From Kitasatospora azatica KCTC 9699 (lineage in GTDB: Bacteria; Actinomycetota; Actinomycetes; Streptomycetales; Streptomycetaceae): 64,000 nucleotides of DNA. Below the pieces are notes generated by a model. It ran no database searches and was not told where the DNA came from. It saw nothing but the letters and a program-made list of their open reading frames with translations. Shown one piece after another: positions 7,415 through 17,000 of this stretch. Where the stretch lies: contig NZ_JQMO01000002.1 in NCBI RefSeq assembly GCF_000744785.1, positions 62,001-126,000 of the forward strand, in the 5' to 3' direction. Every line of letters begins with the position of its first letter. The first letter of the stretch is position 1. Position numbers and translations under genes: made by a program.

Positions 7415-9134
7415 GGGGCCGTCGATGAATTAGTGGGTTGATTTGTCCTCGCGGTCTGCGGCTGTCGCGTGCATGACGTAGTTCGCGAGGTCGCTGGGGT
7501 CGATCAGGCGGGCGGGGATCGGTTCCGGGTGGTGTCCCAGGTCTTCCAGGATGGGGCGGACCTGCTTGATCAGGGCTCTGATCTGGTTCTCCCCGACGCG
7601 GAAGAGGTAAGCGGTCAGCGAGCGGGACAGGCCGCGCTGGTCGAGGATGGCGGCCCAGATGATGTTCTCTGTGGTCATCTTGCGGTGCCGGGGCCGCTCC
7701 TTGGGCGGCAGGGCGTCCAACCGGTCGCGGACGCTGACGGTGAGTTCGTCCAGGTCATGGCGCTCGATGCCGGTCAGCAGGGGGTGGGTGGCCAGGGTCG
7801 CGCCGAAGGTGTGCGCGTGCCGGGGGTGGGATCTGGGGCCGGGCGGGTGGAGCGGGACGTCGGGGATGCCGGGCTGGGGCGGGATCGTGTAGTTCCACTC
7901 CCCGTGGAAGTCTTCCGGGCGGATCGTGAGGGCGGACGCGTGTTGTTCGCTGATCTCGATGCCGGTGGGGTAGCTGCCGGTGTCCAGGCGGGCGGTCACG
8001 GTCAGTCCGGTGCGGGTGGTGGTCGCCGAGATGAGGTTCAGGGCGGTCTCGTAGCTGGTCAGCGGGTGGGAACGCCAGTTGAGGGAGATGAAGGAGAACA
8101 GGCGGTGCTCGACCCGGTTCCACTTCGAAGTCCCCGGAGGTAGGTGGCACACGCTGATCTCCAGGCCGGTCTCGGTGGCGAGAACGGCGAGGTTGGCCTT
8201 CCACGCCTTGGCGCGGGAGCTGTTGGAGCCGCCGCCGTCCGCGGTGATCAGCAGGCGTCTTGCCTGTGGATAGGCGGGCCGCCCTTCCTCGGTCCACCAG
8301 CGGCGCAGGCTGGAGACGGCGAACGCGGCGGTGTCGTGATCGGTGCCCACCACGACGAACCCGGTATTGCGGCCCAGGTCGTAGATGCCGTAGGGGATCG
8401 CTGTGCCCGTGGCGTGGGAGGGGAAGTCGTGGTCGAGGACCTTGACCGGGGCGCCCGGCGGGGCCCACTCGCGTCCGGGCCGGGCGAAGAGTCCGATCTG
8501 CTCCTTCTTCTTGGTGTCCACGCTGATCACCGGATCACCGGCCTGGAGGAACTCGGCCACCGTGGAGTTGAGATGCTGGAACTGCGCGTCCCGGTCTGGG
8601 TGGTGGCTGCCGGCCAGCACCCGCGCGTTGCCGCGCAGGCTGAACCCGGCCCCTTTCAGCAGGGCCGCGACAGTGTCGCGGCCCACCTTCCTGCCCTGGG
8701 CGGCGAGTTCATCCGCGAGGCGGCGCAACGACTTCGTCGTCCACGTCAGGGGCTTCATCGGATCGCCCTGTGTGCTGTCCTCGACCAGCGCCAGCAAGGC
8801 CGGCACCAAACCTGGGTCCCTGTCCGCCAGGGCCGGGCGGCCCGCACCCGACCGCCGTACCCGCCCGTCCGGTCCCTCGCCCGCATCGAGTTCGGCCAGG
8901 CCACGGCTGACGCGGCCTTTCGAGACGCCCGCAGCCTGTGCCACCGCGGCAATCCCGCCGTGCCCGAACTGCCGGGCCTCCGCCGCGTACAGGATCCGGC
9001 GCTGCCGCTCGTTCAAATGCGGCGTCACCGCCTCGAACTTCGCCCGTAACGACTCCACCGATCCATCAAAGCGCCCCATGCCACATCAACGAGCCCAACT
9101 ACCGTAAGCAACCCACTAATTCATCGACGGCCCC
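7415..9134. mobile_element. ISAzo13-family insertion sequence, intact
   Basis: The element is bounded by perfect 26-bp inverted repeats (7415-7440 and 9109-9134), each beginning GGGGCCGTCGATGAATTAG when read inward. A 3-bp ATG lies just outside each end (7412-7414 and 9135-9137) and may be the target duplication. It contains one transposase gene, whose stop codon lies inside the left repeat. Total length is 1720 bp. The intact ends and frame suggest recent activity. Confidence 0.9.
7430..9079 (-). CDS. ISAzo13-family transposase
   Basis: The 549-residue protein has an N-terminal HTH region (LNERQRRILYAAEARQFGHG, then AAVAQAAGVSKGRVSRGLAE). A DDE-type catalytic core follows, with DPVISVDTKKKEQIG (first Asp), LLITADGGGSNSSR (second Asp) and GTSKWNRVEHRLFSFI (Glu). 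The ATTTRTGLTV and DTGSYPTGIEIS segments are characteristic of the family. The start is the ATG at 9079, just inside the right inverted repeat. A decayed relative lies at 43370-44010. Confidence 0.9.
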   Translation of the reverse strand: MGRFDGSVESLRAKFEAVTPHLNERQRRILYAAEARQFGHGGIAAVAQAAGVSKGRVSRGLAELDAGEGPDGRVRRSGAGRPALADRDPGLVPALLALVEDSTQGDPMKPLTWTTKSLRRLADELAAQGRKVGRDTVAALLKGAGFSLRGNARVLAGSHHPDRDAQFQHLNSTVAEFLQAGDPVISVDTKKKEQIGLFARPGREWAPPGAPVKVLDHDFPSHATGTAIPYGIYDLGRNTGFVVVGTDHDTAAFAVSSLRRWWTEEGRPAYPQARRLLITADGGGSNSSRAKAWKANLAVLATETGLEISVCHLPPGTSKWNRVEHRLFSFISLNWRSHPLTSYETALNLISATTTRTGLTVTARLDTGSYPTGIEISEQHASALTIRPEDFHGEWNYTIPPQPGIPDVPLHPPGPRSHPRHAHTFGATLATHPLLTGIERHDLDELTVSVRDRLDALPPKERPRHRKMTTENIIWAAILDQRGLSRSLTAYLFRVGENQIRALIKQVRPILEDLGHHPEPIPARLIDPSDLANYVMHATAADREDKSTH

Positions 9135-9670
9135 ATGCGAGCAGACGTAAAGCCCCTGGTAGCACCCGCGGTCGGCAGCGGGGTGGGGGCGGCAGCCGTC
9201 CGGCCCCAGGCAGGGCCGGACGGCACCGGAATTCGGGTGCGGGACGCGGCGGGCCGGGCCGCAGGCGGCGTGGCGGTGAGCAGACCTCCCCATGACGGAC
9301 GGTCAGGTGTCGGCGCGCAGCCGGGCCAACGCCGGGCAACGGTCGGCGCCGTGCCCGAACTCGGCCGGGTCGTAACCGTCGGGGCCGTGGACAGGGCAAC
9401 GGTCCGGCTCGTGGGTGAGCCGGGCACCACACGCGGCGGCGGGACAGGAGCACGCCCGGTCGCTGCTGTACATGTGAACGGTGAAGCTGCGTTCCTCCTC
9501 CGCGGCTGCCAGGATCTCCCGGGCCGCGCCGCAGGCCGGGGAACTGGCCTGGTGGCCGGCCCGCGCCAGCGCGTGGTCGGCGGCGGCCGCGAACCTGTCG
9601 GCGGCGGCTGAACCGTGACCCACTTTGGTCGGTCGAGATCTGACCCTTTTCGCGTCGTCAGCGCTCGTGT

Positions 9671-10492
9671 TCAGTCGTTGTCGGTGGCGGGGACGCGACC
9701 GAGATCGCGGCCCCGCATGCGGTAGGACTCGCCCTTGAGGGAGTGGACCTCGGCGTGGTGGACGAGCCGATCGATCATCGCTGCGGCGACGGTCTCGTCA
9801 CCGAACACCTCTCCCCAGCGCCCGAAGGGCTTGTTGCTGGTGACGATCACGCTGGCCCTCTCGTATCTGTTCGAGATCAGCTGGAAGAACAGGTTCGCGG
9901 CCTCGGCCTCGAACGGGATGTAGCCCACTTCGTCGACCACGATCAGCGGGTAACGGCCGAGTTTGATCAGCTCGTCCTGGAGCCGTCCTGTGTGGTGGGC
10001 GGCGGCTAGGCGGTCGACCCACTGGGCGGCGGTCGCGAACGCGACCCGGTGGCCGGCCTGGCAGGCCCGGACGGCGAGCCCGGTCGCCAGGTGCGTCTTG
10101 CCGGTGCCCGGCGGCCCCAGGAAGATCGCGTTCTCGCGGGCGGCTATGAAGTCCAATGTTCCCAGGTGGCCGAGTTGTTGGCGCGTCAGCCCGCGCAGAT
10201 GGGTGAGGTCGAGTTCCTCGATCGTCTTGATCGCGGGGAAGCGGGCGGCGCGGATGCGGCCCTCGCCGCCGTGGCTGTCGCGGGCGGAGACCTCGCGCTG
10301 CAGGCAGGCGACGAGGTATTCGAGGTGGGTCCAGGACTCGGCCTGGGCGCGTTCGGCCAGCCTTTCGGCGGCGTCCAGCAAGGCCGGGGCCTTCAGTGCG
10401 CGGGCGCAAAACGCCAGGTCGGCTGCGGTCTGTCGCCCGGTGCGGGCCTGGCCGTCGGGCTTGGCCGCGCTGGTCGTGGGGGTGGGTGTCAT
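9671..10492 (-). CDS. istB: IS21 helper ATPase IstB
   Basis: The 273-residue AAA+ protein has Walker A (FLGPPGTGKTHLATGLAV), Walker B (PLIVVDEVGYIPFE) and the sensor region (VIVTSNKPFGRWGEVFGD) in the expected order. IstB assembles on target DNA and stimulates the IstA transposase. Its GTG/ATG start overlaps the istA stop (ATGA-type overlap at 10492), so the two are translationally coupled. Length and motifs are normal for the family. Confidence 0.95.
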   Translation of the reverse strand: MTPTPTTSAAKPDGQARTGRQTAADLAFCARALKAPALLDAAERLAERAQAESWTHLEYLVACLQREVSARDSHGGEGRIRAARFPAIKTIEELDLTHLRGLTRQQLGHLGTLDFIAARENAIFLGPPGTGKTHLATGLAVRACQAGHRVAFATAAQWVDRLAAAHHTGRLQDELIKLGRYPLIVVDEVGYIPFEAEAANLFFQLISNRYERASVIVTSNKPFGRWGEVFGDETVAAAMIDRLVHHAEVHSLKGESYRMRGRDLGRVPATDND

Positions 10493-11760
10493 CAGGGTTC
10501 CTCCTTCCCGGCGCCGCCCTCGATGAGGGTGAACATGCGGTCATAAGTCGCCAGTTCGCGTTGCTCGACCTCGATGCCGAGGCTGTCCGGGGCCAGCAGG
10601 GCGGCTCGGGCGGTGGCCGCGCGGGCGGCTTGCTGGCGGATCGCCTCGCCGCGAAGGAGCTGGGCCGCAGCTGCGTGCTCGGGGTCGGTCAGGGTCTGGT
10701 GGCGGGCCCAGCAGCGGGTGTGCCGGGCGACGACGTCGTTGCCCGCGATGACGCTGACCTCCTCGTTGTCCGCGCGGACCATCACGGTCTTGCCGATGGC
10801 GCGCGGGTGGACGGAGTAGTCGTTGGTGTCGACGCGGACGTAGTGGTCGCGGCCGATGCGGGTGTGGAAGCGCCACCAGCTGGGCGGCGACACAGGCGGA
10901 ATCTGGAGCATCGCGGCCCGGTCCGCCTCCCAGCGGTCGATGGGCCGGGCGTCGATGGAGCGGTGGATCCGCCGGTTGGCGATCTGCAGCCAGGCTGCCA
11001 GCTGGGTGTTGAAGTCGGTGGGTCCGGTGAAGGTGCGGCCGGGCAGGAAGCTGGTCTCCAGGTAGCCGTTGGCGCGTTCGACCAGGCCCTTCGCTTCCGG
11101 GTCGCGGGGGCGGCAGAGGTGGACCCGGGTGGCCAGCAGTCCCGCGAACGCCGCGAACTCGCTGGTCAGCCTGCCTTTGCCGACTCCGGCTTCGTTGTCC
11201 CAGACCAGGGTCTTGGGGACGGCTCCCCAGCCGTCGGCGAGCAGGCGCCAGTGCCCGTCGATCAGGTCGCCGGTCTGGCGCGACGGCAGCATCCGAGCGG
11301 TGATCACCCGCGAGTAGCCCGAGACGATGACCAGAACCGGCGGGCGGCCGGACTGGCCGTAGCCGAGCGGGATGTCGACGGCCGGGAACCACAGGTCGCA
11401 CTGCGCGAGCTCGCCCGGCTGGTAGACGGTCCGCGAGACCGGGTCGACGGGCAGGTAGGCCGGCCGCAGCTCACGCACTCGTTCCTTCAGGATCGTCAGC
11501 CCGCGGGTCCATCCGATCCGCTCGGCGATCACTGTCGCGGGCATCGTCGGCGTCTGTTTGAGCAGCTCGCGGATCGCGGGCTCGAACGCGTCGACCGCCG
11601 ATCCTTTCAACGGACGCTGGTAGACGGGCGGCTGGTCGGTGGCCAGGGCCCGCTTCACCGTGTTCTTCGAGATGCCCATATGGCGGGCGATCGCCCGGAT
11701 CGGCATCTGCTCGGCCCGATGCAGCCGACGGATCTCGGCCCAGTCCTCCACGTGGATCAC
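10492..11760 (-). CDS. istA: IS21 transposase IstA
   Basis: The 422-residue transposase has an N-terminal HTH (MPIRAIARHMGISKNTVKRA) and an rve-type DDE core: GELAQCDLWFPAVDIPLG (Asp), KTLVWDNEAGVGKG (Asp) and PEAKGLVERANGYLETSFLP (Glu). It cuts and joins the element ends together with IstB. The frame is full length with no stop or shift, so the element may still be able to move. Confidence 0.95.
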   Translation of the reverse strand: MIHVEDWAEIRRLHRAEQMPIRAIARHMGISKNTVKRALATDQPPVYQRPLKGSAVDAFEPAIRELLKQTPTMPATVIAERIGWTRGLTILKERVRELRPAYLPVDPVSRTVYQPGELAQCDLWFPAVDIPLGYGQSGRPPVLVIVSGYSRVITARMLPSRQTGDLIDGHWRLLADGWGAVPKTLVWDNEAGVGKGRLTSEFAAFAGLLATRVHLCRPRDPEAKGLVERANGYLETSFLPGRTFTGPTDFNTQLAAWLQIANRRIHRSIDARPIDRWEADRAAMLQIPPVSPPSWWRFHTRIGRDHYVRVDTNDYSVHPRAIGKTVMVRADNEEVSVIAGNDVVARHTRCWARHQTLTDPEHAAAAQLLRGEAIRQQAARAATARAALLAPDSLGIEVEQRELATYDRMFTLIEGGAGKEEP

Positions 11761-12174
11761 CCTCTCCTCCTGACCCTCTATGAAGATCAGGATGATCAGA
11801 CGATCGCGAGGTGGGTCACCTTTGATCCGCCGTTCAGCGGTCAGTTTTCACCCGTCGCCGAGAGAACCACGGCAGCGGCGTCCCGTCAGCTCCGGCCAGC
11901 GGACGCGTCAGATGGTCGGGGGTGGCGGCGGCCAGATCCCGCGCCAGCAGACGGACGAATCCCGAACGGGCATCACCGGGCGCAGCGGGCTGGGTGGTCA
12001 TGGCGGGCGGCTCCTGTGTCGATCGGCGTGGCTTCCTGCCGGTGAGCCTAGGAACACCCCCGGCCGCCACCCACCCCCGATTCCGGCCGAGCCGCCGGGC
12101 GCACGACCGCGATCGGGGCGCGGGCGCTCGACGGGGCTGTGAGCAGCCAGAGCCGGCCGCCCCCCGGCGGACAG

Positions 12175-12305
12175 TCAGGTGGTAGTGCGCAGTGGCGCCA
12201 TGGCCGGGCAGCGGTCGGCGCCGTGCCCGGCCCCGGCCCGCTCGTGGCCGGCCGGCCCGAGGGCGGGACAGTGTTCGCCTGGCTGGTTGGTGAGCCTGGC
12301 TGGCA
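12175..12305 (-). pseudogene. C-terminal stub of a second Cys-rich family copy
   Basis: Translation on the minus strand gives ARLTNQPGEHCPALGPAGHE, then RAGAGHGADRCPAMAPLRTTT and a stop. This matches the end of the intact 39610-40107 protein (CGARLTHEPDHCPVHGPDGY, FGHGADRCPALAPLR). No matching N-terminal part lies upstream. It lies just upstream of the IS21-split copy, so two copies once lay in tandem here. Confidence 0.75.
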
Positions 12306-12403
12306 CCGGGCACCGGGCGGGGCCGAGGGCCAGGTCACCGCTGGGCCAGTGGGTGCTGCGGCCGTAGCGGTGCCGCTGCAGGACCCGGCGCAGCAGCCTG
12401 CCG

Positions 12404-12553
12404 ATGCTGGCCCGCTACCAGCCCGCCCAGTGGGAGCAGCACATCGACATGGACTCCAGCCGCTACGCGGTGCCGATTGTGCAGCTCCTGCAGAGCGCGA
12501 TCGACGTGCTTCCGCGCCTCGTGCCCGAGGCCATCGCTCAGGTGGCGGCATAG
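12404..12553 (+). pseudogene. YaaC-like protein, C-terminal remnant
   Basis: The frame reads MLARYQPAQWEQHIDMDSSR, then YAVPIVQLLQSAIDVLPRLV and a short tail to a stop. This pattern (LARY-P-xW, then VPIxxLL-xxAL-xxLP) is that of the C-terminus of YaaC-family proteins, which are usually about 300-400 residues. Nothing upstream continues the family, so only the tail survives next to other debris. Confidence 0.5.
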
Positions 12554-12725
12554 CAGCCAACCCCCTGAGGGCGGCCTGTCAGGCGGCGGCGCCTGGCGTC
12601 GCCGGTCGCAGTGCAGGACCCCAAGGATCATCAGCGGCGCGAAGCAGTCCAGGATCTCAGTCGACGTCCTGATCAGCTGCCGCTAGGTTGCAACTGCAGC
12701 AGCCAAGGCTCGTTGAGGGGACGGG

Positions 12726-13172
12726 ATGGATCTGCAAGACGTGGTGGAGGGGGCTTCAATTCGTCCCCACAGCGGCATGGTGTTCAAAGTGGTGACTGTT
12801 CGCGAGGACTACGCCGTGGTCACCAGTCAGGTCGGTGTCCGCTCGGATGTGCCGTTCAGCAGACTCCGGAGCGCCTACCAACTGGCACGGCCGGAAGAAC
12901 CGCAATTGTGGCAGCACAAACGATCCGGGCAGGTCATCGAGCGCCTGCAGATGATTACGGCGGGGTACGTCGTGCGAGGCAACGAGCTCGGCCTGTACGT
13001 GTTCAATATCCGTCCAACTCCTCGCTGGGGGCGCAAGCAGATGCATGTCACTTGGGCTGAGCTCTCTACCAACTGGGCTCCGTACTGGAACGACACCGTC
13101 CTGCACGCCGACACTGACGGTTACCGCCTGCTCGATGACCTGCTCCGTCAGCCCAAGGAATCCAGCACCTGA
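12726..13172 (+). CDS. Hypothetical protein, 148 aa
   Basis: The ATG follows GAGGGGACGGG. The protein opens with a strand-rich SH3-like segment (FKVVTVREDYAVVTSQVGVR) and ends in an aromatic region (HVTWAELSTNWAPYWNDTVL). It is soluble, with no signal peptide or Cys cluster. I do not recognise a family. It stands alone among pseudogenes but has an intact frame and natural codon use. Confidence 0.6.
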   Translation: MDLQDVVEGASIRPHSGMVFKVVTVREDYAVVTSQVGVRSDVPFSRLRSAYQLARPEEPQLWQHKRSGQVIERLQMITAGYVVRGNELGLYVFNIRPTPRWGRKQMHVTWAELSTNWAPYWNDTVLHADTDGYRLLDDLLRQPKESST

Positions 13173-13239
13173 CCGAGCTTGGCTGACGGAGAGGCACCCG
13201 GCAGGATCCGTAGCTGGCGCGATGACAGACGAGGGCCGT

Positions 13240-13660
13240 TGTGACCGCGCTTCTCAGTGAGCCGCAGAGCAGCAGCCACGGGTCGTCCATGTCCCACAGC
13301 ACGCCGTCCCCGCCGCAGGCAGGACGGCCGCACCGGAGCTCGCTGAGGACGAGGGTGAGGTAGTCCTCGTAGAAAGGCCAGCGAACGGAGCAGTCCAGCA
13401 GACGGCCCGGGCTGGTCGGATCGTGGTGCCAGCGGTACCCCGGCCAAGGCGTGGCCGAAGGCCTGTCCGTCCTCGAGCGCGACCGCGCCGGCCAGCGCTG
13501 TCAGCACGAACAGCGCCTCCCCACCGTCCTGGAGGTCGCGGTCTGCCGCAGTGCGCATGGCCGGCACACCGCGCATAAGCGCGGCCAGGCGGCGCGGGTA
13601 GGTCGGGCGTCGCGTCGTCCAGCGGACACCGGCGTGCCTTGTCTTGGTCGGGCGGGGGAG
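13240..13660 (-). pseudogene. Decayed copy of the gene starting at position 64
   Basis: The DNA around 13590-13680 matches window bases 1-90, including the ribosome site, but the GTG start is lost (CCG-like sequence in its place). The frame reads GVRWTTRRPTYPRRLAALMR, then AADRDLQDGGEALFVLTALA. It then shifts frame near 13440 to GYRWHHDPTSPGRLLDCSVR, FYEDYLTLVLSELRCGRPAC and MDDPWLLLCGS. Loss of the start plus a frameshift make it non-functional. It gives a guide to what the gene cut off at the window edge encodes. Confidence 0.6.
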
Positions 13661-13790
13661 CTCCTCGGCCGAACGGAATCGGGCCGGGGCATCGTCCGGC
13701 CAGCCGACGGGCGCTCGGCTGGCCGGAATCAGGAACCGGTGACCGGTCCTGGCCGCCCGGCGGCGGGCGCGGGAAGGAGGTGGCGGTTCG

Positions 13791-13890
13791 TCAGCTCGCG
13801 GGTGCGGCGGCCATGCCGGGCGCGGGCTGGTGGACGGGCGCAGTCAAGCTCTGGTGCAGCGCGGCAACGATCCCGGCCACGTCCCCGCGC
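13791..13890 (-). pseudogene. C-terminal stub of the 28539-29309 family
   Basis: The minus strand reads RGDVAGIVAALHQSLTAPVH and ends ...AAPAS before the stop at 13791. The intact gene at 28.5 kb ends TGDLAEIVTALHQRLTAPTT...AEPPS in the same manner. Nothing upstream continues it. Together with the broken copy at 1803-2275, this makes three copies of the family in the window. Confidence 0.65.
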
Positions 13891-13931
13891 GGACTGACGT
13901 GCTCATACATGTCGACTGTGTCGGCCGTCAA

Positions 13932-13972
13932 TGACCATCACGCTCGATCATCCCGAAATGTTGATCAGAGCC
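13932..13972 (+). repeat. 41-bp element, inverted copy at 26318-26358
   Basis: The core 24 bases (13949-13972, CATCCCGAAATGTTGATCAG and four more) are exactly repeated in inverted orientation at 26318-26341. The flank TGACC-TCACGCTCG is also shared with three mismatches. It overlaps no convincing gene. It could be the end of a lost insertion sequence or a regulatory site. Confidence 0.6.
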
Positions 13973-14088
13973 GTTAGATCTCCCCGCCTGCGGCCACCTG
14001 ATGGGGAGTCACCTGGCCGCGCAACCGGCGCTGTCGGCGTGGATTTTCGGCGCCGGTCAGGACGGCTCGTGAACGTTGTATGGCTCGC

Positions 14089-17000
14089 TCATGGGGGTGC
14101 CGATGGAGATGGGGTGATCAGCGGGTTGGCGACCAGGGGCATCGGGGGGTGCGGCCGCTCTGGGAGGCGTTGCAGGTGTTGCCCGGCCGTGGTGGCTGCC
14201 ACCAGGCCGTTCGGGAACTTGTCCACGATCTGCTGCCAGATGTCCCGCGCCCGATTGAGATCGTCCTCGTGCCGGTGCCGATTATGGCGGGTGCCATTGG
14301 CCCCGGCGGCACGGGCCTCCAGGCTCAGAGCGAGGTGAGCCCACTCGGTCGCATTGCCCCCGGAGCGGTCGAGTGCGGCCTCGAAGTGTGGGATCGCCTC
14401 GTCGAACCGCCCCCGGCGGTAGGCAATCCAGCCACAGGTGTCCTCACAGTCGGCCAGCTGACCTGCGTCCAGCCGGGCATGCTGAGCTCTCCTCAGCTCG
14501 TCGTTTGCGAGCCGTTGGGCGTGGTCGAGCCGGATCCCCTGTTCGGCCAGGTATGCCGCCTGGCGCATGGTCACCATCACCCGCCGGCTGCGCAGCTGTC
14601 TTTCATCGTCGGTGCCCACGTTGCGGGTGAGTTCTTTTGTGCAGGCCGTGCGGGCTTCCTCCAATGCCTGCAGCACGGCGTCCGGGCACTCCTCCTCGGT
14701 CAGCAGCTCGGCGAGTCGGTCCAGCCGCCGGGCCTCGCCCACGCCACCGCGGTCGGCGGCCAGAGCGGCCCGCAACGCGACGATGGCGGCCTTGGTCCGG
14801 CCGAGCAGGTGCAGGATCTCCGCTGTCTCCTCCTGCACCCCGGGGTCGAAGGCGCGGTGCGGGCCTGGCTCGCGGGTAATGGTGGTCAGTTCGTGCAGGG
14901 CCTTCTCGAGCAGCTGCTGCCGCTCCTTGCCGCTCCGGGTCTCGGCCTGCTGACGGTAGGTGTAGGCGAGTTCGCACCGTGCGCGGTCCCGCTCGGAACC
15001 GGCCTGGAGGAGGTCGACGAGCCGCCGCAGGTGCTGCTCGGCCAGCTCGTACTGGGAGAGTTCGCGGTAAAGCCCGGCCAGGGTGAAACGGGGGTAGGCG
15101 TACAGCGGGGCCAAGCGCAGTGCGTCCAGACAGTCGGGCAGGGCGTCGGCGGCGCGGCCCTGCGCGGCGTACACCTGCCCACGTCCGGCGAACGCGCGGG
15201 CATGGGCGGGAAGGTGAGGGGGGTCTCCGGCGAGCTCGATGACCTCGAAGTCGGTTCTGATGGTCATTCGCACCGGCTGCCGTTCGAGTGCCTGTGTGTA
15301 GGTGTCGATTGCGCCCTGGTGAAGCAGATCCGCGGCCTGCTGATGTTCGACACTCTGCTGTGAATCGCCGAGTGATGCCTGCACCTCGGCGTGCTCCACC
15401 TGCCATAGCAAGGGCATCGGCACGTTGCCAGGCAGCTCGGTGTCCACGGCCTCCCCCAAGCATGCGGCGGCCCGCGCCAGATGCCGCCGCTCCGCGTCCG
15501 AGGCCGAGTGCGCGGTGGCCAGTGCGAGATGCAACAGGCCCAGCTGCCGGGAGACGAAGCGCAGCTCGGGCAGCTCGGCGGACCACGTGTCGAGCAGGTA
15601 CTCGATCTCCGTGATGGCTGCTTCCAACCGCTCCCGGCTGGTCGATCGGTTGAGATCCAGGGTGGCCGTGTTGGCGCGCGCCCAGGCCCGCACCCAGCGT
15701 TCGCGGGGTCTGCGGTCCCAGCTGGGATCTGGTGCGGCGAGCAGATCGGCGTGGCTCAGGTCCGGGAGGTAGGCGTAGTACGCGGTGCCGGGTGCAGCTG
15801 CCCGGCTACCCGGGCGGGCCGGCGGCGAGCTTTCGAGGGCTTTGAAGAGCACGTTCATGCTCTGGTGCAAGTCGGTGCCTTTCGGGTGCTGGGTGAGCGC
15901 GATCCCGGCCAGGCCGAGGGCCCCGACGGTGTCCCCCTCGAGCTGGAGGGCCCGGGAGAGCATCAGCCAGGGCTCGGGGTCGTCCGGATTTCGATGGGCG
16001 GCGACGGTAATGGCGTCGGTCCGGAACCCTCCGATCCACTCGAGGTCTGAGGTGAGGCGCGCCATCGCCTTCAGGGCGTCGGACTGACGGGGATCCATGG
16101 TCAGCGCACTGATGTATCGGTCCAGCGCCTTGTCCTGGTAGCCCGGGTCTTGGGCGGAATCCTCGATCAGCTTCCCGATCTTGGCCTCGATCTCTCCGGT
16201 ATTCGCTCCCCACTTCAGAGCTGCCTGCTGATGACGTTCGGCTTTGGCCCTGTGCCATTTTTGGCTGGGACCGGATCGCAGCCGTGCAAGCTCTCGCTCG
16301 CATGCGGCCTGCTCCAGGTAAACGCTCGCGATGCGATCGGCCAGCGGTCGCACGCTCGATTGCTCGTTGCCAGCGACTAGCCGACGGGCCCTCTCGTCGT
16401 ACAGGTACTGCATCGCATGCCGCAGCAGCCGATTGGCCAACGAAACCTCGGTCAGAACCTGCCGCCGTCTGCCCCTGCCCCTGCGCACGGCCCGGTTGTG
16501 GGCCTGGCGCAGTAGTGACAGGCCGAGCCAGTACGCGGCGAGCGCCCCTTCCGTGGAGTGGTCCGCGCCGACTTCGGTGGCCAGAGCCGACTGCACCGCC
16601 TGTGCGAGCAGGAGGTCCCGGTCGCCAGAGTCCGTCTTCTTGTCGGCAGCCCGATCTAGGTAGGTCCTGGTCAGCTGGAAGCGGGCGGGCGCGAGATCAG
16701 GGTCGAGGTCGATTGCCTGCCACCAGAGCCGAGTTGCCGCGTTTTCGGTGACCGTCGATACGGGCAAACCAATGGCCGCGCCCACGCGGTCCTGTTCGCT
16801 CTTGACCGTCCCGAGATTGTGGTAGGCAGCGGCGTACTGGGGACTGTGCACTAGTGCGGCACGGAAATGCTGCTCCGCGCGGTCGAGGTACTGGAGATCA
16901 CCCTTGTGCAGGAAGTGGTCATAGCATTCCAGCCCGTCGACAAGCATCTCGAAGCTGTGCACGTCGGCGCCAACGGCGTGGCCCTTGGGCTGCTCCAGCT

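Larger units (their letters stand above)
9596..11863. mobile_element. IS21-family insertion sequence with target duplication
   Basis: The 2268-bp element carries istA and istB on the minus strand. The outermost 25 bases at each end form imperfect inverted repeats (19 of 25 match; TGTCGGCGGCGGCTGAACC at the left, TCTCGGCGACGGGTGAAAA at the right read inward). The 5-bp direct repeat GAACC flanks it at 9591-9595 and 11864-11868. It interrupts the Cys-rich gene described above. Confidence 0.92.
9303..12001 (-). pseudogene. Small Cys-rich protein gene split by the IS21-type element
   Basis: The 5' part runs from ATG 12001 (ribosome site GGAG) to 11864 and ends ...LAGADGTPLPWF. The 3' part runs from 9595 to the stop at 9303 and resumes FAAAADHALARAGHQAS, then CGAREILAAAEE-like helix and the CxCxxxxCGARLTH...CPVHG...CPAL Cys cluster. 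The intact paralog at 39610-40107 reads straight through this point (LPWFAAAADHALARAG). Removing 9596-11863 and one GAACC restores the frame, so the insertion is the only disruption. Confidence 0.9.

Noticed and set aside
10396..12045. Plus-strand frame opposite istA
   Set aside because: It is the antisense shadow of the transposase, without a recognisable protein.
13451..13897. Plus-strand frame over the decayed GVRW-family gene
   Set aside because: The opposite strand carries a conserved leader and protein pieces. This frame is its shadow.
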